Origin: UBA1756 sp045132235
GTDB lineage: Bacteria > Bacteroidota > Bacteroidia > Bacteroidales > WCHB1-69
NCBI GenBank assembly: GCA_045132235.1
Contig: JBGURX010000005.1
Coordinates: forward strand, 1-64,000
Length of the DNA stretch: 64,000 nucleotides
Direction: 5' to 3'
Part shown: positions 50,080 to 59,061 of the stretch, in pieces
Numbering within the stretch: position 1 is the stretch's first letter
Layout of the letters: every line of letters starts with the position of its first letter
Program-made: the position numbers and the translations under genes
The notes under the pieces: model-generated
The model's input: the letters and a program-made list of their open reading frames with translations, nothing else
Database searches by the model: none
Told to the model about the DNA's origin: nothing

Positions 50080-51165
50080 ATGAAGGATATAAGCGCCATT
50101 CTCCACCAAAAACAGCTTGAAAAAGACGACATCATCGCCTTGTTGGCCTGCGAGGGCGACGAGATGGACCAGCTCCTGCAGCGCGCCCTTGAGGTGAAGA
50201 AGGAGCATGTAGGCAAGCAGGTGCACCTGCGCGGCCTCATCGAGCTGAGCAACATCTGCCGCAAATCGTGCCTTTACTGCGGCATCCGCAGCGACAACCG
50301 CAAGGTGGAACGCTACGAGGTGGACGACGACGCAGTGATCGCCTGTGCACAGCTGGCGCACCAGCTCGGTTACGGCTCGGTGGCCATTCAGAGCGGCGAA
50401 CGCAGCGACAAGGTCTTCACCGACCGCATCACGCGGCTGGTGCGCCGCATCAAGGAGATCGACGGCGGCTCGTTAGGCATCACCCTCTCATTAGGCGAAC
50501 AGAGTGAGGAGGTCTATCGCGAGTGGTTCGAGGCCGGCGCGCACCGCTACCTGCTCCGCATCGAAGCCTCCAACGAGGAGCTTTACTACCGCATCCACCC
50601 GCGCGACGAGCGGCACGACTTCCGGCAGCGGCTGCGCTGCATCGACTCGCTGATGGAAATCGGCTACCAGACCGGTACTGGCGTGATGGTGGGACTCCCC
50701 TTCCAGACCCTCGGCGACCTCGCCGACGACCTGCTCTTCTTCCGCAGCAAGGATGTGGCCATGGTCGGCATGGGACCCTTCATCCCCCACCCCGACACGC
50801 CGCTGTTCCAGTACGCCGACCAGATTCCGTCTGCCGAAGAGCGCATGAACCTCACCCTCAAGATGATTGCCATCCTGCGGCTGATGATGCCCGACATCAA
50901 CATGGTGGCGGCCACCGCCAACCAGACCGTTGACCTGATGGGGCGCGAAAAGGCCATCCTCGCCGGCGCCAACGTCATCATGCCCAACCTCACCCCCAAC
51001 GAGTATCGCGAAGAGTACCTGATCTATCCCGACAAGGCGTGCGTGGGCGACAAGCCCGAACAGTGCCGCTTCTGCTTGGACAAGCGGATGGAATCCATCG
51101 GGCATGAAATTCAGTACAATGCGTGGGGCGATTCGCCGGCCTTCACCCGGAAGCACGCGCAATAA
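50080..51165 (+). CDS. hydE: [FeFe]-hydrogenase maturation radical SAM protein HydE
   Basis: HydE helps build the dithiolate-bridged diiron centre of [FeFe]-hydrogenase. The 361-residue protein has the radical SAM cluster Cys60, Cys64 and Cys67 (NICRKSCLYCGIR). Near the C-terminus it has the second cysteine set of HydE (ACVGDKPEQCRFC), which some relatives lack. hydF, hydG and the hydrogenase are not adjacent. The gene ends 5 nt from the convergent YiiX-type gene. PylB-like relatives are a less likely alternative. Confidence 0.9.
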   Translation: MKDISAILHQKQLEKDDIIALLACEGDEMDQLLQRALEVKKEHVGKQVHLRGLIELSNICRKSCLYCGIRSDNRKVERYEVDDDAVIACAQLAHQLGYGSVAIQSGERSDKVFTDRITRLVRRIKEIDGGSLGITLSLGEQSEEVYREWFEAGAHRYLLRIEASNEELYYRIHPRDERHDFRQRLRCIDSLMEIGYQTGTGVMVGLPFQTLGDLADDLLFFRSKDVAMVGMGPFIPHPDTPLFQYADQIPSAEERMNLTLKMIAILRLMMPDINMVAATANQTVDLMGREKAILAGANVIMPNLTPNEYREEYLIYPDKACVGDKPEQCRFCLDKRMESIGHEIQYNAWGDSPAFTRKHAQ

Positions 51166-51170
51166 TGGGG

Positions 51171-51830
51171 CTACCAGTCACCCACAAAGTGGATGCACTT
51201 CTCCTTGATCATGTCGTTGGGATTGGTGCCTAACACCCCTTGCGGAATGGGCTGTCCAATCAGTTCGAACAGCTGCACCCAATAAGGCGGGAAAGTGCCG
51301 TCAGGTCCCTTGAAATTCATGGGGGAAGCCGTGAAGAGATACTGACCGTTCTCGATGTAGGAGTCGCGCACCAACTCGCTGCAATACTTGGCTTTAGGGT
51401 CGGGAACGAAGGCCATGTTATAGACGAGTCCGCAGAAATGCTTGGCATTTTCCACATACACAGCGGCATTCCGATTGTCGTTGAGGCGCATAATGCGCAA
51501 CAGCGGCTGAGAGCCGTCTTTGAGGGTGAAATCAGTGAGAAAAGTGTCGATGGGATAGCGGGCCACGCCGTGCTTGAGGGTGGCATCGATAATCCACAGG
51601 CCACCCGCCACATCCACCTCAAGGATAGCGACATGGATATACTCGATGTCGTCGGAGCCCGTGGCGGCGGCGATGGCACCGGCCATGGTGGTGTCGTCGC
51701 GGATGGTATAGTCGGACGGGATGCCCACAAAAAGCAGGTCTCCGGTCTGCACCGCAGGATGCTGCGCGAAGGCCAAGAACGAGACGAAGAGAAGGCCTAT
51801 TGACAACAGAATTTTTCTACCACTCATCAT
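51171..51830 (-). CDS. Secreted YiiX/NlpC-P60-like cysteine hydrolase
   Basis: The 219-residue protein has a signal peptide (MMSGRKILLSIGLLFVSFLAFAQ) and one permuted papain-like YiiX domain: QTGDLLFVG, His66 in EYIHVAILEV, IIDATLKHGVARYP, and Cys150 in KYCSELVRDSY. The C-terminal part (LFTASPMNFKGPDGTFPPYW ... GVLGTNPNDM) is shared almost motif for motif with the end of the 28094 protein, so the two are paralogues. The substrate is unknown. The start is ATG 51830 or 51827. Confidence 0.82.
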   Translation of the reverse strand: MMSGRKILLSIGLLFVSFLAFAQHPAVQTGDLLFVGIPSDYTIRDDTTMAGAIAAATGSDDIEYIHVAILEVDVAGGLWIIDATLKHGVARYPIDTFLTDFTLKDGSQPLLRIMRLNDNRNAAVYVENAKHFCGLVYNMAFVPDPKAKYCSELVRDSYIENGQYLFTASPMNFKGPDGTFPPYWVQLFELIGQPIPQGVLGTNPNDMIKEKCIHFVGDW

Positions 51831-51863
51831 TTTAAACATCAATATTTTACAATGAACACTAAA

Positions 51864-51890
51864 TAAAAAAAGCACGGCCGAAACCGTGCT
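51864..51890 (-). terminator. Terminator of the DUF2807 gene
   Basis: On the minus strand AGCACGG and CCGTGCT close a 6-nt loop and are followed by seven T. It lies 22 nt after the stop codon at 51912. Confidence 0.85.
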
Positions 51891-51911
51891 GTATCAGAAA
51901 AGCGAAAATGC

Positions 51912-52862
51912 TTATTTCTTCTTGATCAACTGGCCGGAGCCGTTGCTGGTGTAGCTGATTTTGAGGTCGCCCTTGAACATCACGCTGCCGGAGGAGGTGA
52001 TGGTGACGTCGAGGCTGGCGGAAGGAGACACGCCGAGGTCGCCGGTACCGTTGTTGACCACCTTAGCCTTTTCAGCGGCGAGGTTGAGGGCGTCGAAGTT
52101 GGAGGCGTTGGAGGCGGTGAGGTTGATATTGCGGGCGGTACCCGACATGGAGACCGTGCCGGTGCTGGTCATCGTGACGTTGACATCCTTTCCGGCGAAA
52201 CCGGTGAAGTCCATATTACCGGCATTGGTCACCTTGAGGGTGAGGGCGTCGGTCTGCACGCTGCCCCAGCGGGAGCCTTCGAGCGAGTTGGCTTCCACCT
52301 CAATCTTCGGGGCGGTGAAGTTGTTGATGTTGGCGGTCACATTGTCGGCCATGGAAATCTTGACACCGCTATTGCTGATGACGTCCTTCATGCTGAGGTC
52401 GAAATCGCCGGTGGCAGCGATTTTCAAGCTGCCGGTCTTAAGATTGGTGATGTTGCACTGACCTTTGCCAGCCAGTGAGAGGTCCATCTTGTCGGACGGA
52501 ATGCCATCAGCAGTGATGTTGCCTTCACCCTTGAACTGCAGCTTATTGAGCATGGAGGTGGAAAGGGTGATGGTGATGGGGTAGTTGGGTGCGAGGCGTG
52601 TCTTTTTCTCCACATAGATGTTGAGAGTTTTGCCTTTTACCTCTGTAATAATGTAAGGAAGAAGGTTCGACTCGGCCTCCACGGTGACTTTGGGAGTGAT
52701 GGCGTAGTCGAGCTTGATGTTGAAATCAGCGGTGACGACCACCTGCTGGAACTCGGTCACGAGGCGGGAATCCTGTTTCAGGTCCTGATTGCCGGGGATG
52801 TCGGCGGCGCTGACAGCTGCGAAGCTGCAGAGCGCGATGAAAAGTGCAAAAAATTTCTTCAT
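51912..52862 (-). CDS. Secreted DUF2807 (auto-transporter adhesin head-like) protein
   Basis: The 316-residue protein has a signal peptide (MKKFFALFIALCSFAAVSA) and a repetitive parallel beta-strand region with many Asn, Thr and Ser residues (ITADGIPSDKMDLSLAGKGQ, LKIAATGDFDLSM, VTMTSTGTVSMSG, LTASNASNFDALNLAA). This matches DUF2807, abundant in Bacteroidota and predicted to form a beta-helix. Its role is unknown; the early VVVTADFNIKLDY segment is typical. Promoter 52901-52931 and a strong terminator make it a single-gene unit. Confidence 0.85.
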   Translation of the reverse strand: MKKFFALFIALCSFAAVSAADIPGNQDLKQDSRLVTEFQQVVVTADFNIKLDYAITPKVTVEAESNLLPYIITEVKGKTLNIYVEKKTRLAPNYPITITLSTSMLNKLQFKGEGNITADGIPSDKMDLSLAGKGQCNITNLKTGSLKIAATGDFDLSMKDVISNSGVKISMADNVTANINNFTAPKIEVEANSLEGSRWGSVQTDALTLKVTNAGNMDFTGFAGKDVNVTMTSTGTVSMSGTARNINLTASNASNFDALNLAAEKAKVVNNGTGDLGVSPSASLDVTITSSGSVMFKGDLKISYTSNGSGQLIKKK

Positions 52863-52900
52863 AACTATAGATTTTTAATTGTTGTCGAAAATTACGGCTG

Positions 52901-52931
52901 CAAAATTACGAGAAAAAACAATAAGAAGCAA
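52901..52931 (-). promoter_or_regulatory. Promoter of the DUF2807 gene
   Basis: On the minus strand TTG (52929-52931) precedes TAATTTTG (52901-52908) by 20 bp. Confidence 0.7.
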
Positions 52932-53074
52932 CGGGAAAACGAAAAAAAGACGCAATGCGAAAAGATTGTCAATAGTTTGCCAAAATATGGGGCGAAGCAT
53001 CCGAAGGGAAATTTTTCAGAAATTACAACAATTTGTCTATCAATAAAATGACAATTAAAAATTTTTTTCAAGTT

Positions 53075-53108
53075 TTTGTAAAAAGTGAAGAAAAAAGTTG
53101 TACTTTTG
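53075..53108 (+). promoter_or_regulatory. Promoter of tRNA-His
   Basis: TTTG (53075-53078) is followed after 22 bp by TACTTTTG (53101-53108). Transcription would begin a few nt before the tRNA at 53122. Confidence 0.65.
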
Positions 53109-53121
53109 CACCCTCAAACAT

Positions 53122-53196
53122 GGCGGTTGTAGCTCAGTTGGTTAGAGTACCGGATTGTGGTTCCGTGGGTCGTCGGTTCGAATCCGACCTGCCGCC
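53122..53196 (+). tRNA. tRNA-His (GUG)
   Basis: The sequence folds as a cloverleaf: an extra G at -1 (53122) opposite C73 (53196), as in bacterial tRNA-His; D arm GCTCAGTTGGTTAGAGT; anticodon GTG at 53157-53159; T arm GTCGG-TTCGAAT-CCGAC. The CCA end is not encoded. The top anticodon-stem pair is C-U and one acceptor pair is U-U, minor deviations. It has its own promoter and terminator. Confidence 0.95.
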
Positions 53197-53207
53197 CAAA
53201 AGCAAAG

Positions 53208-53237
53208 CAGCGACAAGAAATTGCCGCTGTTTTTTTT
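53208..53237 (+). terminator. Terminator of tRNA-His
   Basis: CAGCGACAA pairs with TTGCCGCTG (one A-C mismatch) around a GAAA tetraloop and is followed by eight T. It starts 11 nt after the tRNA. Confidence 0.9.
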
Positions 53238-53362
53238 CTTTCGGGTTGTTCATGGCTGCAAGGTGCCTGTTCCCCTATAAACACTTCAATTGGAAACTTG
53301 TACATTGGCCACCATTTAAACTTTTTTTTGCCGCTCCCCTCTTACACTTCGCAAATTTTATG

Positions 53363-53370
53363 TATTTTTG
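53363..53370 (+). promoter_or_regulatory. -7 box of the 53406 operon
   Basis: TATTTTTG lies 35 nt before the start codon. A -33 TTG at the right spacing was not seen. Confidence 0.5.
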
Positions 53371-53405
53371 CAAGTTAGAATTTTTATATCAAATCATATT
53401 AAAAA

Positions 53406-53912
53406 ATGAAACGAATCATCATCTTTGCCGCGTTCGTCCTTACGTGCGGCAGCATGTTCGCCCAGCTTGACAACGGGGCAAGACTTCCTTCTGTAGATTT
53501 GAAAACCCTTGACGGTGAGACCTTCAGCACCAAGCAGATGACCACCGGCGAGCATCCCTTCATCGTCAGCCTGTGGGCCACATGGTGCATGCCGTGCCGC
53601 GAAGAGCTGGACGCCATCTCGCTGGTCTATGAAGACTGGGTGGAAGAATTCGGTGTGACGCTGTTCGCCGTCTCCATCGACGACAGCCGCTCGGCCTCCA
53701 AGGTGGCTCCCTTCGTGCGTGCCAAAGGCTGGGACTACGTGGTGCTGCAGGATGTCAACTCCGACTTCAAGCGTGCCATGAATGTGGTGGATGTGCCGTT
53801 CCTCTGCGTGTTCGACAAATACGGCAACCTCGTATGGTCGCACACCTCATACGCACAGGGCGGCGAAAACGAGGTTTACGAAGTGCTGAAACAATTGAAG
53901 GAGAAAGAGTAA
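53406..53912 (+). CDS. TlpA-like periplasmic thioredoxin-fold protein
   Basis: The 168-residue protein has a signal peptide (MKRIIIFAAFVLTCGSMFAQ) and a TlpA/ResA-type thioredoxin fold with the active site WATWCMPCREE (Cys61 and Cys64) and the cis-Pro region VVDVPFLCVFD. It should act as a periplasmic disulfide reductase or exchange protein. It is followed after 9 nt by a DUF6029 barrel and then by Omp28, which also carries a CXXC, so the three probably work together. Confidence 0.88.
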   Translation: MKRIIIFAAFVLTCGSMFAQLDNGARLPSVDLKTLDGETFSTKQMTTGEHPFIVSLWATWCMPCREELDAISLVYEDWVEEFGVTLFAVSIDDSRSASKVAPFVRAKGWDYVVLQDVNSDFKRAMNVVDVPFLCVFDKYGNLVWSHTSYAQGGENEVYEVLKQLKEKE

Positions 53913-53921
53913 GCCATCATT

Positions 53922-55643
53922 ATGAAGAAAGTATTCAGACACATCGCTGTGCTGCTCATCGTACTGCTTTGTGCGGGCAATGCCGCATGGGGACAGTCGA
54001 AATGGGGGCACATCAGCGGCGATTTCGGTTTCAACGGAATGTACTACATCCCCGACTCCATTATCGGAGCCAAGGAGGTGAAGGAGAAGGTGCGCGCCAA
54101 CACCTGGCTCAACCTCAACTACACCAACAGCGGCTTCACGGCGGGACTGCGGTACGAGTTCTACCTCTATCCGCTCATCGACTTCGAGGACATCGGCTAT
54201 AAAGGTCAGGGACTTACGAATTATTTTCTTGATTATAAGAATGATTTCATCCAAGTGACCGCCGGCACGTTCTACGAGCAGTTCGGCAGCGGCTTCACGC
54301 TGCGTGCCTACGAAGACCGCCAGCTCGGCATCGACAACAGTCTGCTCGGTGCGCGTATCAAGGTGACGCCGTACAAGGGCATCATCCTCAAAGGCGTATG
54401 GGGCATCGAGCGCAAGAACTTCGACTTCAAATACACCGACCGCCACGACTACGTGCGCGGACTGGACGGCGAGCTGTCGTTCAGCGACATGATCGGCAAG
54501 CTGTCGGAAAACGGTGTGGTGCTCTCCATCGGTGGAAGTTTCGTGAGCAAGTATGAAAAGAGCGAGCGCGACATGTACATCTCCTACCCCGACCAGCCCG
54601 ACGGCATCATCTATGCCGACAAGATTCCGCAGAACATCGCCACATGGGCGGCACGGCTCAACTTCGGCTACAAGGGTTTCCGTTTGGAAAGCGAGTTCGC
54701 CCACAAAATCAACGATCCCAACAACACCAACAACTATATTTATAAGAACGGCAACGCCTTCCTGCTCACCGCCTCCTACTCGATGAAAGGCTTCGGCGTG
54801 GAGGCTTCGTTCATCCGTTCCGACAACATGGACTTCCGCTCGCAGCGCGACATCTCCGCATCCACCAGTCTGCTCAGCATCAACTACATACCCGCTGTCA
54901 ACCGGCAGTACACCTACGCGCTGCTCGGCAACTACACGTATGCCAGCCAGCCCAACGGCCAGATCGGCGTGCAGGCGCAGGTGAACTACAAGATTCCGAA
55001 AGGCTCTAAAATCGGCGGCAAGTACGGCATCGACATCACGGCCAACTACGCCCGTTTCCACAATGTGGAGCAGAAACTCGTGCCCTACGCTGAAGAGGTG
55101 GGCAACATGGCCGGCACCGACGGCTACACCTCCCGTTTCTTCGCCTTCGGCGATGATTTGCTTTACCAAGACATCGGCATCGAGTTCAGCCATCGTTTTA
55201 ACAACAAAAACTGGAAACTTGACCTTGCCTACAACTTCATCACCTACAACCTCACCATCCTGCAAGGCCACCCGAGTCCGCTGTTCAAGGGACATAACGT
55301 GATGGGCAAGGTGACTTACAAAATCAACACCAAGCACGCCCTGAAATTCGAGGTCAACCACCTGTATGCCAAGGAGGACGACGGCAGCTGGCTATATGGA
55401 CTGTTAGAATACTCCATCGCACCGCACTGGTTCATCTCGGTTTCCGACCAGTGGAACTACGGCAATGCCGACAAGCTGCACCGCACCCATTACTACAACA
55501 TCGCGGCAGCCTTCGTCATCAAGACCACCCGCATTGCTCTGAACTTCGGCAAGACCAAGGAGGGCATCCTCTGCATCGGCGGTGTTTGCCGCAGCGTGCC
55601 CGCCTCTTACGGGCTGGGACTCAATGTCACCACATCCTTCTAA
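53922..55643 (+). CDS. DUF6029-family outer-membrane protein
   Basis: The 573-residue protein has a signal peptide (ending NAAWGQ) and long runs of amphipathic strands with aromatic girdles (GHISGDFGFNGMYYIPDS, AGLRYEFYLYPLIDFE, SWLYGLLEYSIAPHWFISVSDQWNYG), typical of a large outer-membrane barrel. It is recognisable as DUF6029, found in Bacteroidales next to TlpA-like and Omp28 genes. The function is unknown. It lies between these two genes here with gaps of 9 and 12 nt. Confidence 0.75.
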   Translation: MKKVFRHIAVLLIVLLCAGNAAWGQSKWGHISGDFGFNGMYYIPDSIIGAKEVKEKVRANTWLNLNYTNSGFTAGLRYEFYLYPLIDFEDIGYKGQGLTNYFLDYKNDFIQVTAGTFYEQFGSGFTLRAYEDRQLGIDNSLLGARIKVTPYKGIILKGVWGIERKNFDFKYTDRHDYVRGLDGELSFSDMIGKLSENGVVLSIGGSFVSKYEKSERDMYISYPDQPDGIIYADKIPQNIATWAARLNFGYKGFRLESEFAHKINDPNNTNNYIYKNGNAFLLTASYSMKGFGVEASFIRSDNMDFRSQRDISASTSLLSINYIPAVNRQYTYALLGNYTYASQPNGQIGVQAQVNYKIPKGSKIGGKYGIDITANYARFHNVEQKLVPYAEEVGNMAGTDGYTSRFFAFGDDLLYQDIGIEFSHRFNNKNWKLDLAYNFITYNLTILQGHPSPLFKGHNVMGKVTYKINTKHALKFEVNHLYAKEDDGSWLYGLLEYSIAPHWFISVSDQWNYGNADKLHRTHYYNIAAAFVIKTTRIALNFGKTKEGILCIGGVCRSVPASYGLGLNVTTSF

Positions 55644-55655
55644 ACCTCCAACATC

Positions 55656-56501
55656 ATGAAAACAGCAAAACTATTCATAACCACCCTCTTTGCCATCGCT
55701 GCTTTCGCGGCGTGCGACAAGATTGAGGGACCGTACATCACCCCTGACGACAGTGTGACCACCGACGTGGAGTTTCCCGCACTGGATCTGAACACTGTTT
55801 GCCGCAAAGTGCTCGTGGAAGAATACACCGGCGCCCGCTGCACCAACTGTCCCGACGGGCACCGTGCCCTGACGGCGCTTCACGAGCGGTACGGCGACAC
55901 CTTGGTGCCCATCGGTATCCATGCCGGCACCTTCGCCATCCCGATGGGCGATTTCAGCACCGATTTCCGCACCGAAGAGGGCACCACCCTTTATCAAGAC
56001 TTCAACGTCGCCCAAGTCGGCACCCCGTCGGCAGTGGTCAGCCGCACACAGCACAACAACGCCTTTGCGCTGAACATCTCCTCGTGGCAACCCGCTATAG
56101 AGCAGGAGAAAGCGAAAGAGTGCGTTGCAGCTGTGCAGATCATCAACGTGTATGATGCCGCCACACAGACGCTCACCGCGCATACCAAAACCACGCCGCT
56201 CAACGGCTACACCGGCGACTTGCAGCTTGCGCTCTACGTGATTGAGGACGGCATCGTGGCCCCGCAGAAAGACGGCGAGGAGGTCATCACCGACTATGTA
56301 CACAACCACGTGCTGCGCGGTGCCATCAACGGCACCTACGGCTCGCTGCTCACCAGCGCCGAAGAGGACGGCACGTATCTGAAATCCTACCAGCTGGATT
56401 GCAGCCAGAAGAGCTGGGACCTCAGCAACTGCAGTGTGGTGGCAATCCTGATGGATGCAGAAACACACGAGGTGCTGCAGGTGGAGCAGGCGAAATTCTA
56501 A
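55656..56501 (+). CDS. Omp28-family lipoprotein
   Basis: The 281-residue protein has a lipobox at Cys20 (AFAAC) and the Omp28 signature VEEYTGARCTNCPDGH with Cys62 and Cys65 in a CXXC like that of thioredoxins, followed by PIGIHAGTFAIP and VGTPSAVVSR. The last of these resembles a cis-Pro loop. Omp28 proteins of Porphyromonas are surface antigens. Its CXXC and the TlpA-like gene two positions upstream hint at a shared redox task. Confidence 0.87.
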   Translation: MKTAKLFITTLFAIAAFAACDKIEGPYITPDDSVTTDVEFPALDLNTVCRKVLVEEYTGARCTNCPDGHRALTALHERYGDTLVPIGIHAGTFAIPMGDFSTDFRTEEGTTLYQDFNVAQVGTPSAVVSRTQHNNAFALNISSWQPAIEQEKAKECVAAVQIINVYDAATQTLTAHTKTTPLNGYTGDLQLALYVIEDGIVAPQKDGEEVITDYVHNHVLRGAINGTYGSLLTSAEEDGTYLKSYQLDCSQKSWDLSNCSVVAILMDAETHEVLQVEQAKF

Positions 56502-56510
56502 ATTCAACCC

Positions 56511-57467
56511 ATGAAGAAGAAGAAACGGATTGCCGACCTTCGAATCATAAAAGCCACTGAAGCGTTCTTCAACCGCATCAGCCTGCCGGGCTTTCAGGGG
56601 CTTTCCGTCGGCTATGTGATGGCTTTTTTCCGCAGGGCCATCACCAAAGGCATCATCCCGCACCGAGCGGCGGCCATGACCTACCGTGTCTTCATCTCCC
56701 TCATCCCCCTGCTGATGACGGTTTTCGCCGGCATCTCCTTCCTCGGTCCCAACGTCAAAACCACCCTGCTCGACTTCATCCAGTCGATGGTGCCGACCTA
56801 CGTGTGGCCGGCCATCGAGAACATGATCACCGGCATTGTGAACAAGCACAACGGAACCCTGCTCTCCTTCTCGCTGCTGTTCAGCGTTTTTACGGTTTTC
56901 AACTCCATGAATGTCAGCATCAACATTCTCAATACCACCTTCTTCAACACCGGCAAACGAACATTGCTGAAGCAGCTGCGCGTCATCGGGATGATTCTGT
57001 TGATATGGGGCGGCATCATTCTGCTGTCCGTCGGTGTGTTCATCGCGGCGGAGGCATACGTATATCGGGTTCACCACTACGTCATCCAGTCGCCGAAATT
57101 ATTGGCCACCGGCATCCATGTGATAAAGTGGCTGCTGCTGTTCTTCCTTGTCTATCTTTTCATCTCCACTTTCTACTATTTCGCCCCCGCCAAACACAAG
57201 CATTTCAAGTTCTTCTCTGTCGGTTCCACCTTAGCCACCATTGCCATGGTGTTGGTGCTGGCCGCGATGAACATCTTCTTTTCCAATTTCAGCAACTACA
57301 ACGCCCTCTATGGATCTTTGGGGGCTATCTTCGCCATTCTGTTGTGGCTCTATTGGAATCACATGTTCCTTTTGATTGGCTATGATCTGAACGTGAGCAT
57401 CGCCACCGCCAAGCGCAGCGCGTTGCGCACCACATCCACTGAAGTCTCCTCTTCCAAACCCCAATGA
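56511..57467 (+). CDS. YihY/BrkB-family inner-membrane protein
   Basis: The 318-residue protein has about six membrane helices and the family motifs HRAAAMTYRVFISLIPLLMTVFAG, TFFNTGKRTLLKQLRVIGMI and a C-terminal ALYGSLGAIFAILLWLYWNH. Members were once annotated as ribonuclease BN; the function is not settled, and transport or envelope roles are suggested. It starts 9 nt after Omp28 and overlaps the next gene by 4 nt. Confidence 0.88.
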   Translation: MKKKKRIADLRIIKATEAFFNRISLPGFQGLSVGYVMAFFRRAITKGIIPHRAAAMTYRVFISLIPLLMTVFAGISFLGPNVKTTLLDFIQSMVPTYVWPAIENMITGIVNKHNGTLLSFSLLFSVFTVFNSMNVSINILNTTFFNTGKRTLLKQLRVIGMILLIWGGIILLSVGVFIAAEAYVYRVHHYVIQSPKLLATGIHVIKWLLLFFLVYLFISTFYYFAPAKHKHFKFFSVGSTLATIAMVLVLAAMNIFFSNFSNYNALYGSLGAIFAILLWLYWNHMFLLIGYDLNVSIATAKRSALRTTSTEVSSSKPQ

Positions 57468-59053
57468 TGCGGCACAAAAGTCTTCCCTTTCTTATCACTC
57501 TCGTTTTTACCGCACTGCTGGCGGCCTCCTGCCAGAAGAAGGAGCCCATTGACATTACCCAAACTGATTTTGTTTATGTGGAAGGCAACGGCTTCAAGCT
57601 GCATGGGGAGACCTTTTTCCCGGTCATGCTCAACTACATCGTCTCCTTCCAAGAGACGCCGGAGGGAGGTTTTCTTGTTTCGCCGAGTGTTGACTACGAC
57701 TCCATCGGCTACGTGGAGGCACGCGGCAGAGAGGCAGTCCGGCAGCAGTTAGACGGACATTTCCAGCTTATCAAAGAGATGGGGTTCAACACGTTGCGTA
57801 TCTGTTTCGACCGCACGGGGCAGGATGAAAAAGGCTATTATTACCTCGCAGGGGGAAAGAAATTCCGCATCGGCAACAGTCGCGACGAGCGTGCTGTCTT
57901 ACACGGGATGCAAGAATTTCTGGACAATGCCGCCGCGCACGATCTGCATGTCATGCTGCTCATCAAATGTCCGATGCATTCGCACGACATTGAACAGTTT
58001 ACCATCCGGATGCTGAACACCTTTCAGGATTGTCCGACGCTGTTTGCCTACGATTTCATGAACGAGCCGCTTTACTTTGACCCTGTAGAGAAACGAAAGA
58101 AGAATGAGGCGAGGAAGCTGGTGACACATTGGAAGGAGATGATGATAAAGTATGCTCCCTGCCAGCTGCTTACAATAGGTTTTTCGGAGCCGATAGAGGT
58201 GTTTGAGTGGGACCCGTCGATGCTGCCGGTGGATTTTGTGGAGATACACACCTACCATCCGTTGCGCGTGGCGAGCGAGATCTACTGGTACTCAAAGTAT
58301 GTAGGCAAGCCGTGGATGGTGGGCGAGACGGGGCTGCCGGCCGATGGCGACAGCATCAGCTACGAAGAACAAGCAGAGTTTCTGCGTGAAACCTACCGGT
58401 TGGTGCGGGACGCGGGCGGCTGCGGCTACGGCTGGTGGGAGTATCAGGAGTTTCCCGGAGCGCATTTCGAGGCGCAATACACGGGACTTCTCAACCACAC
58501 GGGAAGGACTGTGACCACCGACGGGAAGCACACCCTTTATGGGACGGTAAAGCCAGCGGGACGATGCCTGCCGCAGCTTGCCGACTACGAGCCCAAGCCT
58601 ATGAAACGACCTATCAACTACTACAACATGCTGGGGTATAAAAACATACGCATTACCGGCACCATCATCGACCAGCGCACGAAGCAGCCCATTGAGGGGG
58701 CGGTAATCCGCGGGTGGAACGAATGGTGGAGTGTAGGGATGAACACCTACAGCGACGAGAATGGACGGTTCACGCTGTACAGCAACGACGAGTGCGTGCA
58801 TTTTGAGATTTCCGCTCCCGGCAAGAGCAAAGTGAAGTTCAACAAGCAACTCACTTATAGCTGTGCTACTGGTGAAAAATTCGATGCCAATAACTTACCT
58901 GACAGGATGTTGGAGTATCATCAGATTTCGCACTACCCTTTCCTTGACTGCAGCGACACCACCATCGTGCCGGTGCTACAGTTCCGGTCAAGTGAGTTCA
59001 ACCAATACAAGTGGTCGGGTGAGATGGGCACGGTGCTGCTGCGCGACGAGTAG
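57464..59053 (+). CDS. GH5-like glycoside hydrolase lipoprotein with C-terminal beta-sandwich
   Basis: The 529-residue protein has a lipobox at Cys23 (LLAASC) and a clan GH-A (GH5-like) barrel with proposed acid/base Glu201 (YDFMNEPLYF) and nucleophile Glu288 (WMVGETGLP). Residues 395-450 form a carboxypeptidase-regulatory/CNA-B-like sandwich (ITGTIIDQRTKQPIEGAVI). It probably cleaves a beta-linked glycan at the cell surface. The substrate is unknown, and no SusC/SusD pair is near. It overlaps the yihY-like stop by 4 nt. Confidence 0.82.
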   Translation: MMRHKSLPFLITLVFTALLAASCQKKEPIDITQTDFVYVEGNGFKLHGETFFPVMLNYIVSFQETPEGGFLVSPSVDYDSIGYVEARGREAVRQQLDGHFQLIKEMGFNTLRICFDRTGQDEKGYYYLAGGKKFRIGNSRDERAVLHGMQEFLDNAAAHDLHVMLLIKCPMHSHDIEQFTIRMLNTFQDCPTLFAYDFMNEPLYFDPVEKRKKNEARKLVTHWKEMMIKYAPCQLLTIGFSEPIEVFEWDPSMLPVDFVEIHTYHPLRVASEIYWYSKYVGKPWMVGETGLPADGDSISYEEQAEFLRETYRLVRDAGGCGYGWWEYQEFPGAHFEAQYTGLLNHTGRTVTTDGKHTLYGTVKPAGRCLPQLADYEPKPMKRPINYYNMLGYKNIRITGTIIDQRTKQPIEGAVIRGWNEWWSVGMNTYSDENGRFTLYSNDECVHFEISAPGKSKVKFNKQLTYSCATGEKFDANNLPDRMLEYHQISHYPFLDCSDTTIVPVLQFRSSEFNQYKWSGEMGTVLLRDE

Positions 59054-59061
59054 CCACTCCC

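Noticed and set aside
53033..53470. Plus-strand open frame across the tRNA-His gene
   Set aside because: It reads through a tRNA and its terminator and is Lys/Phe-rich noise.
55671..57077. Minus-strand open frame of 468 codons opposite Omp28 and YihY
   Set aside because: It spans two well-supported plus-strand genes, has no recognisable domain and is an antisense shadow. The same holds for the 504-codon frame at 53847-55361.
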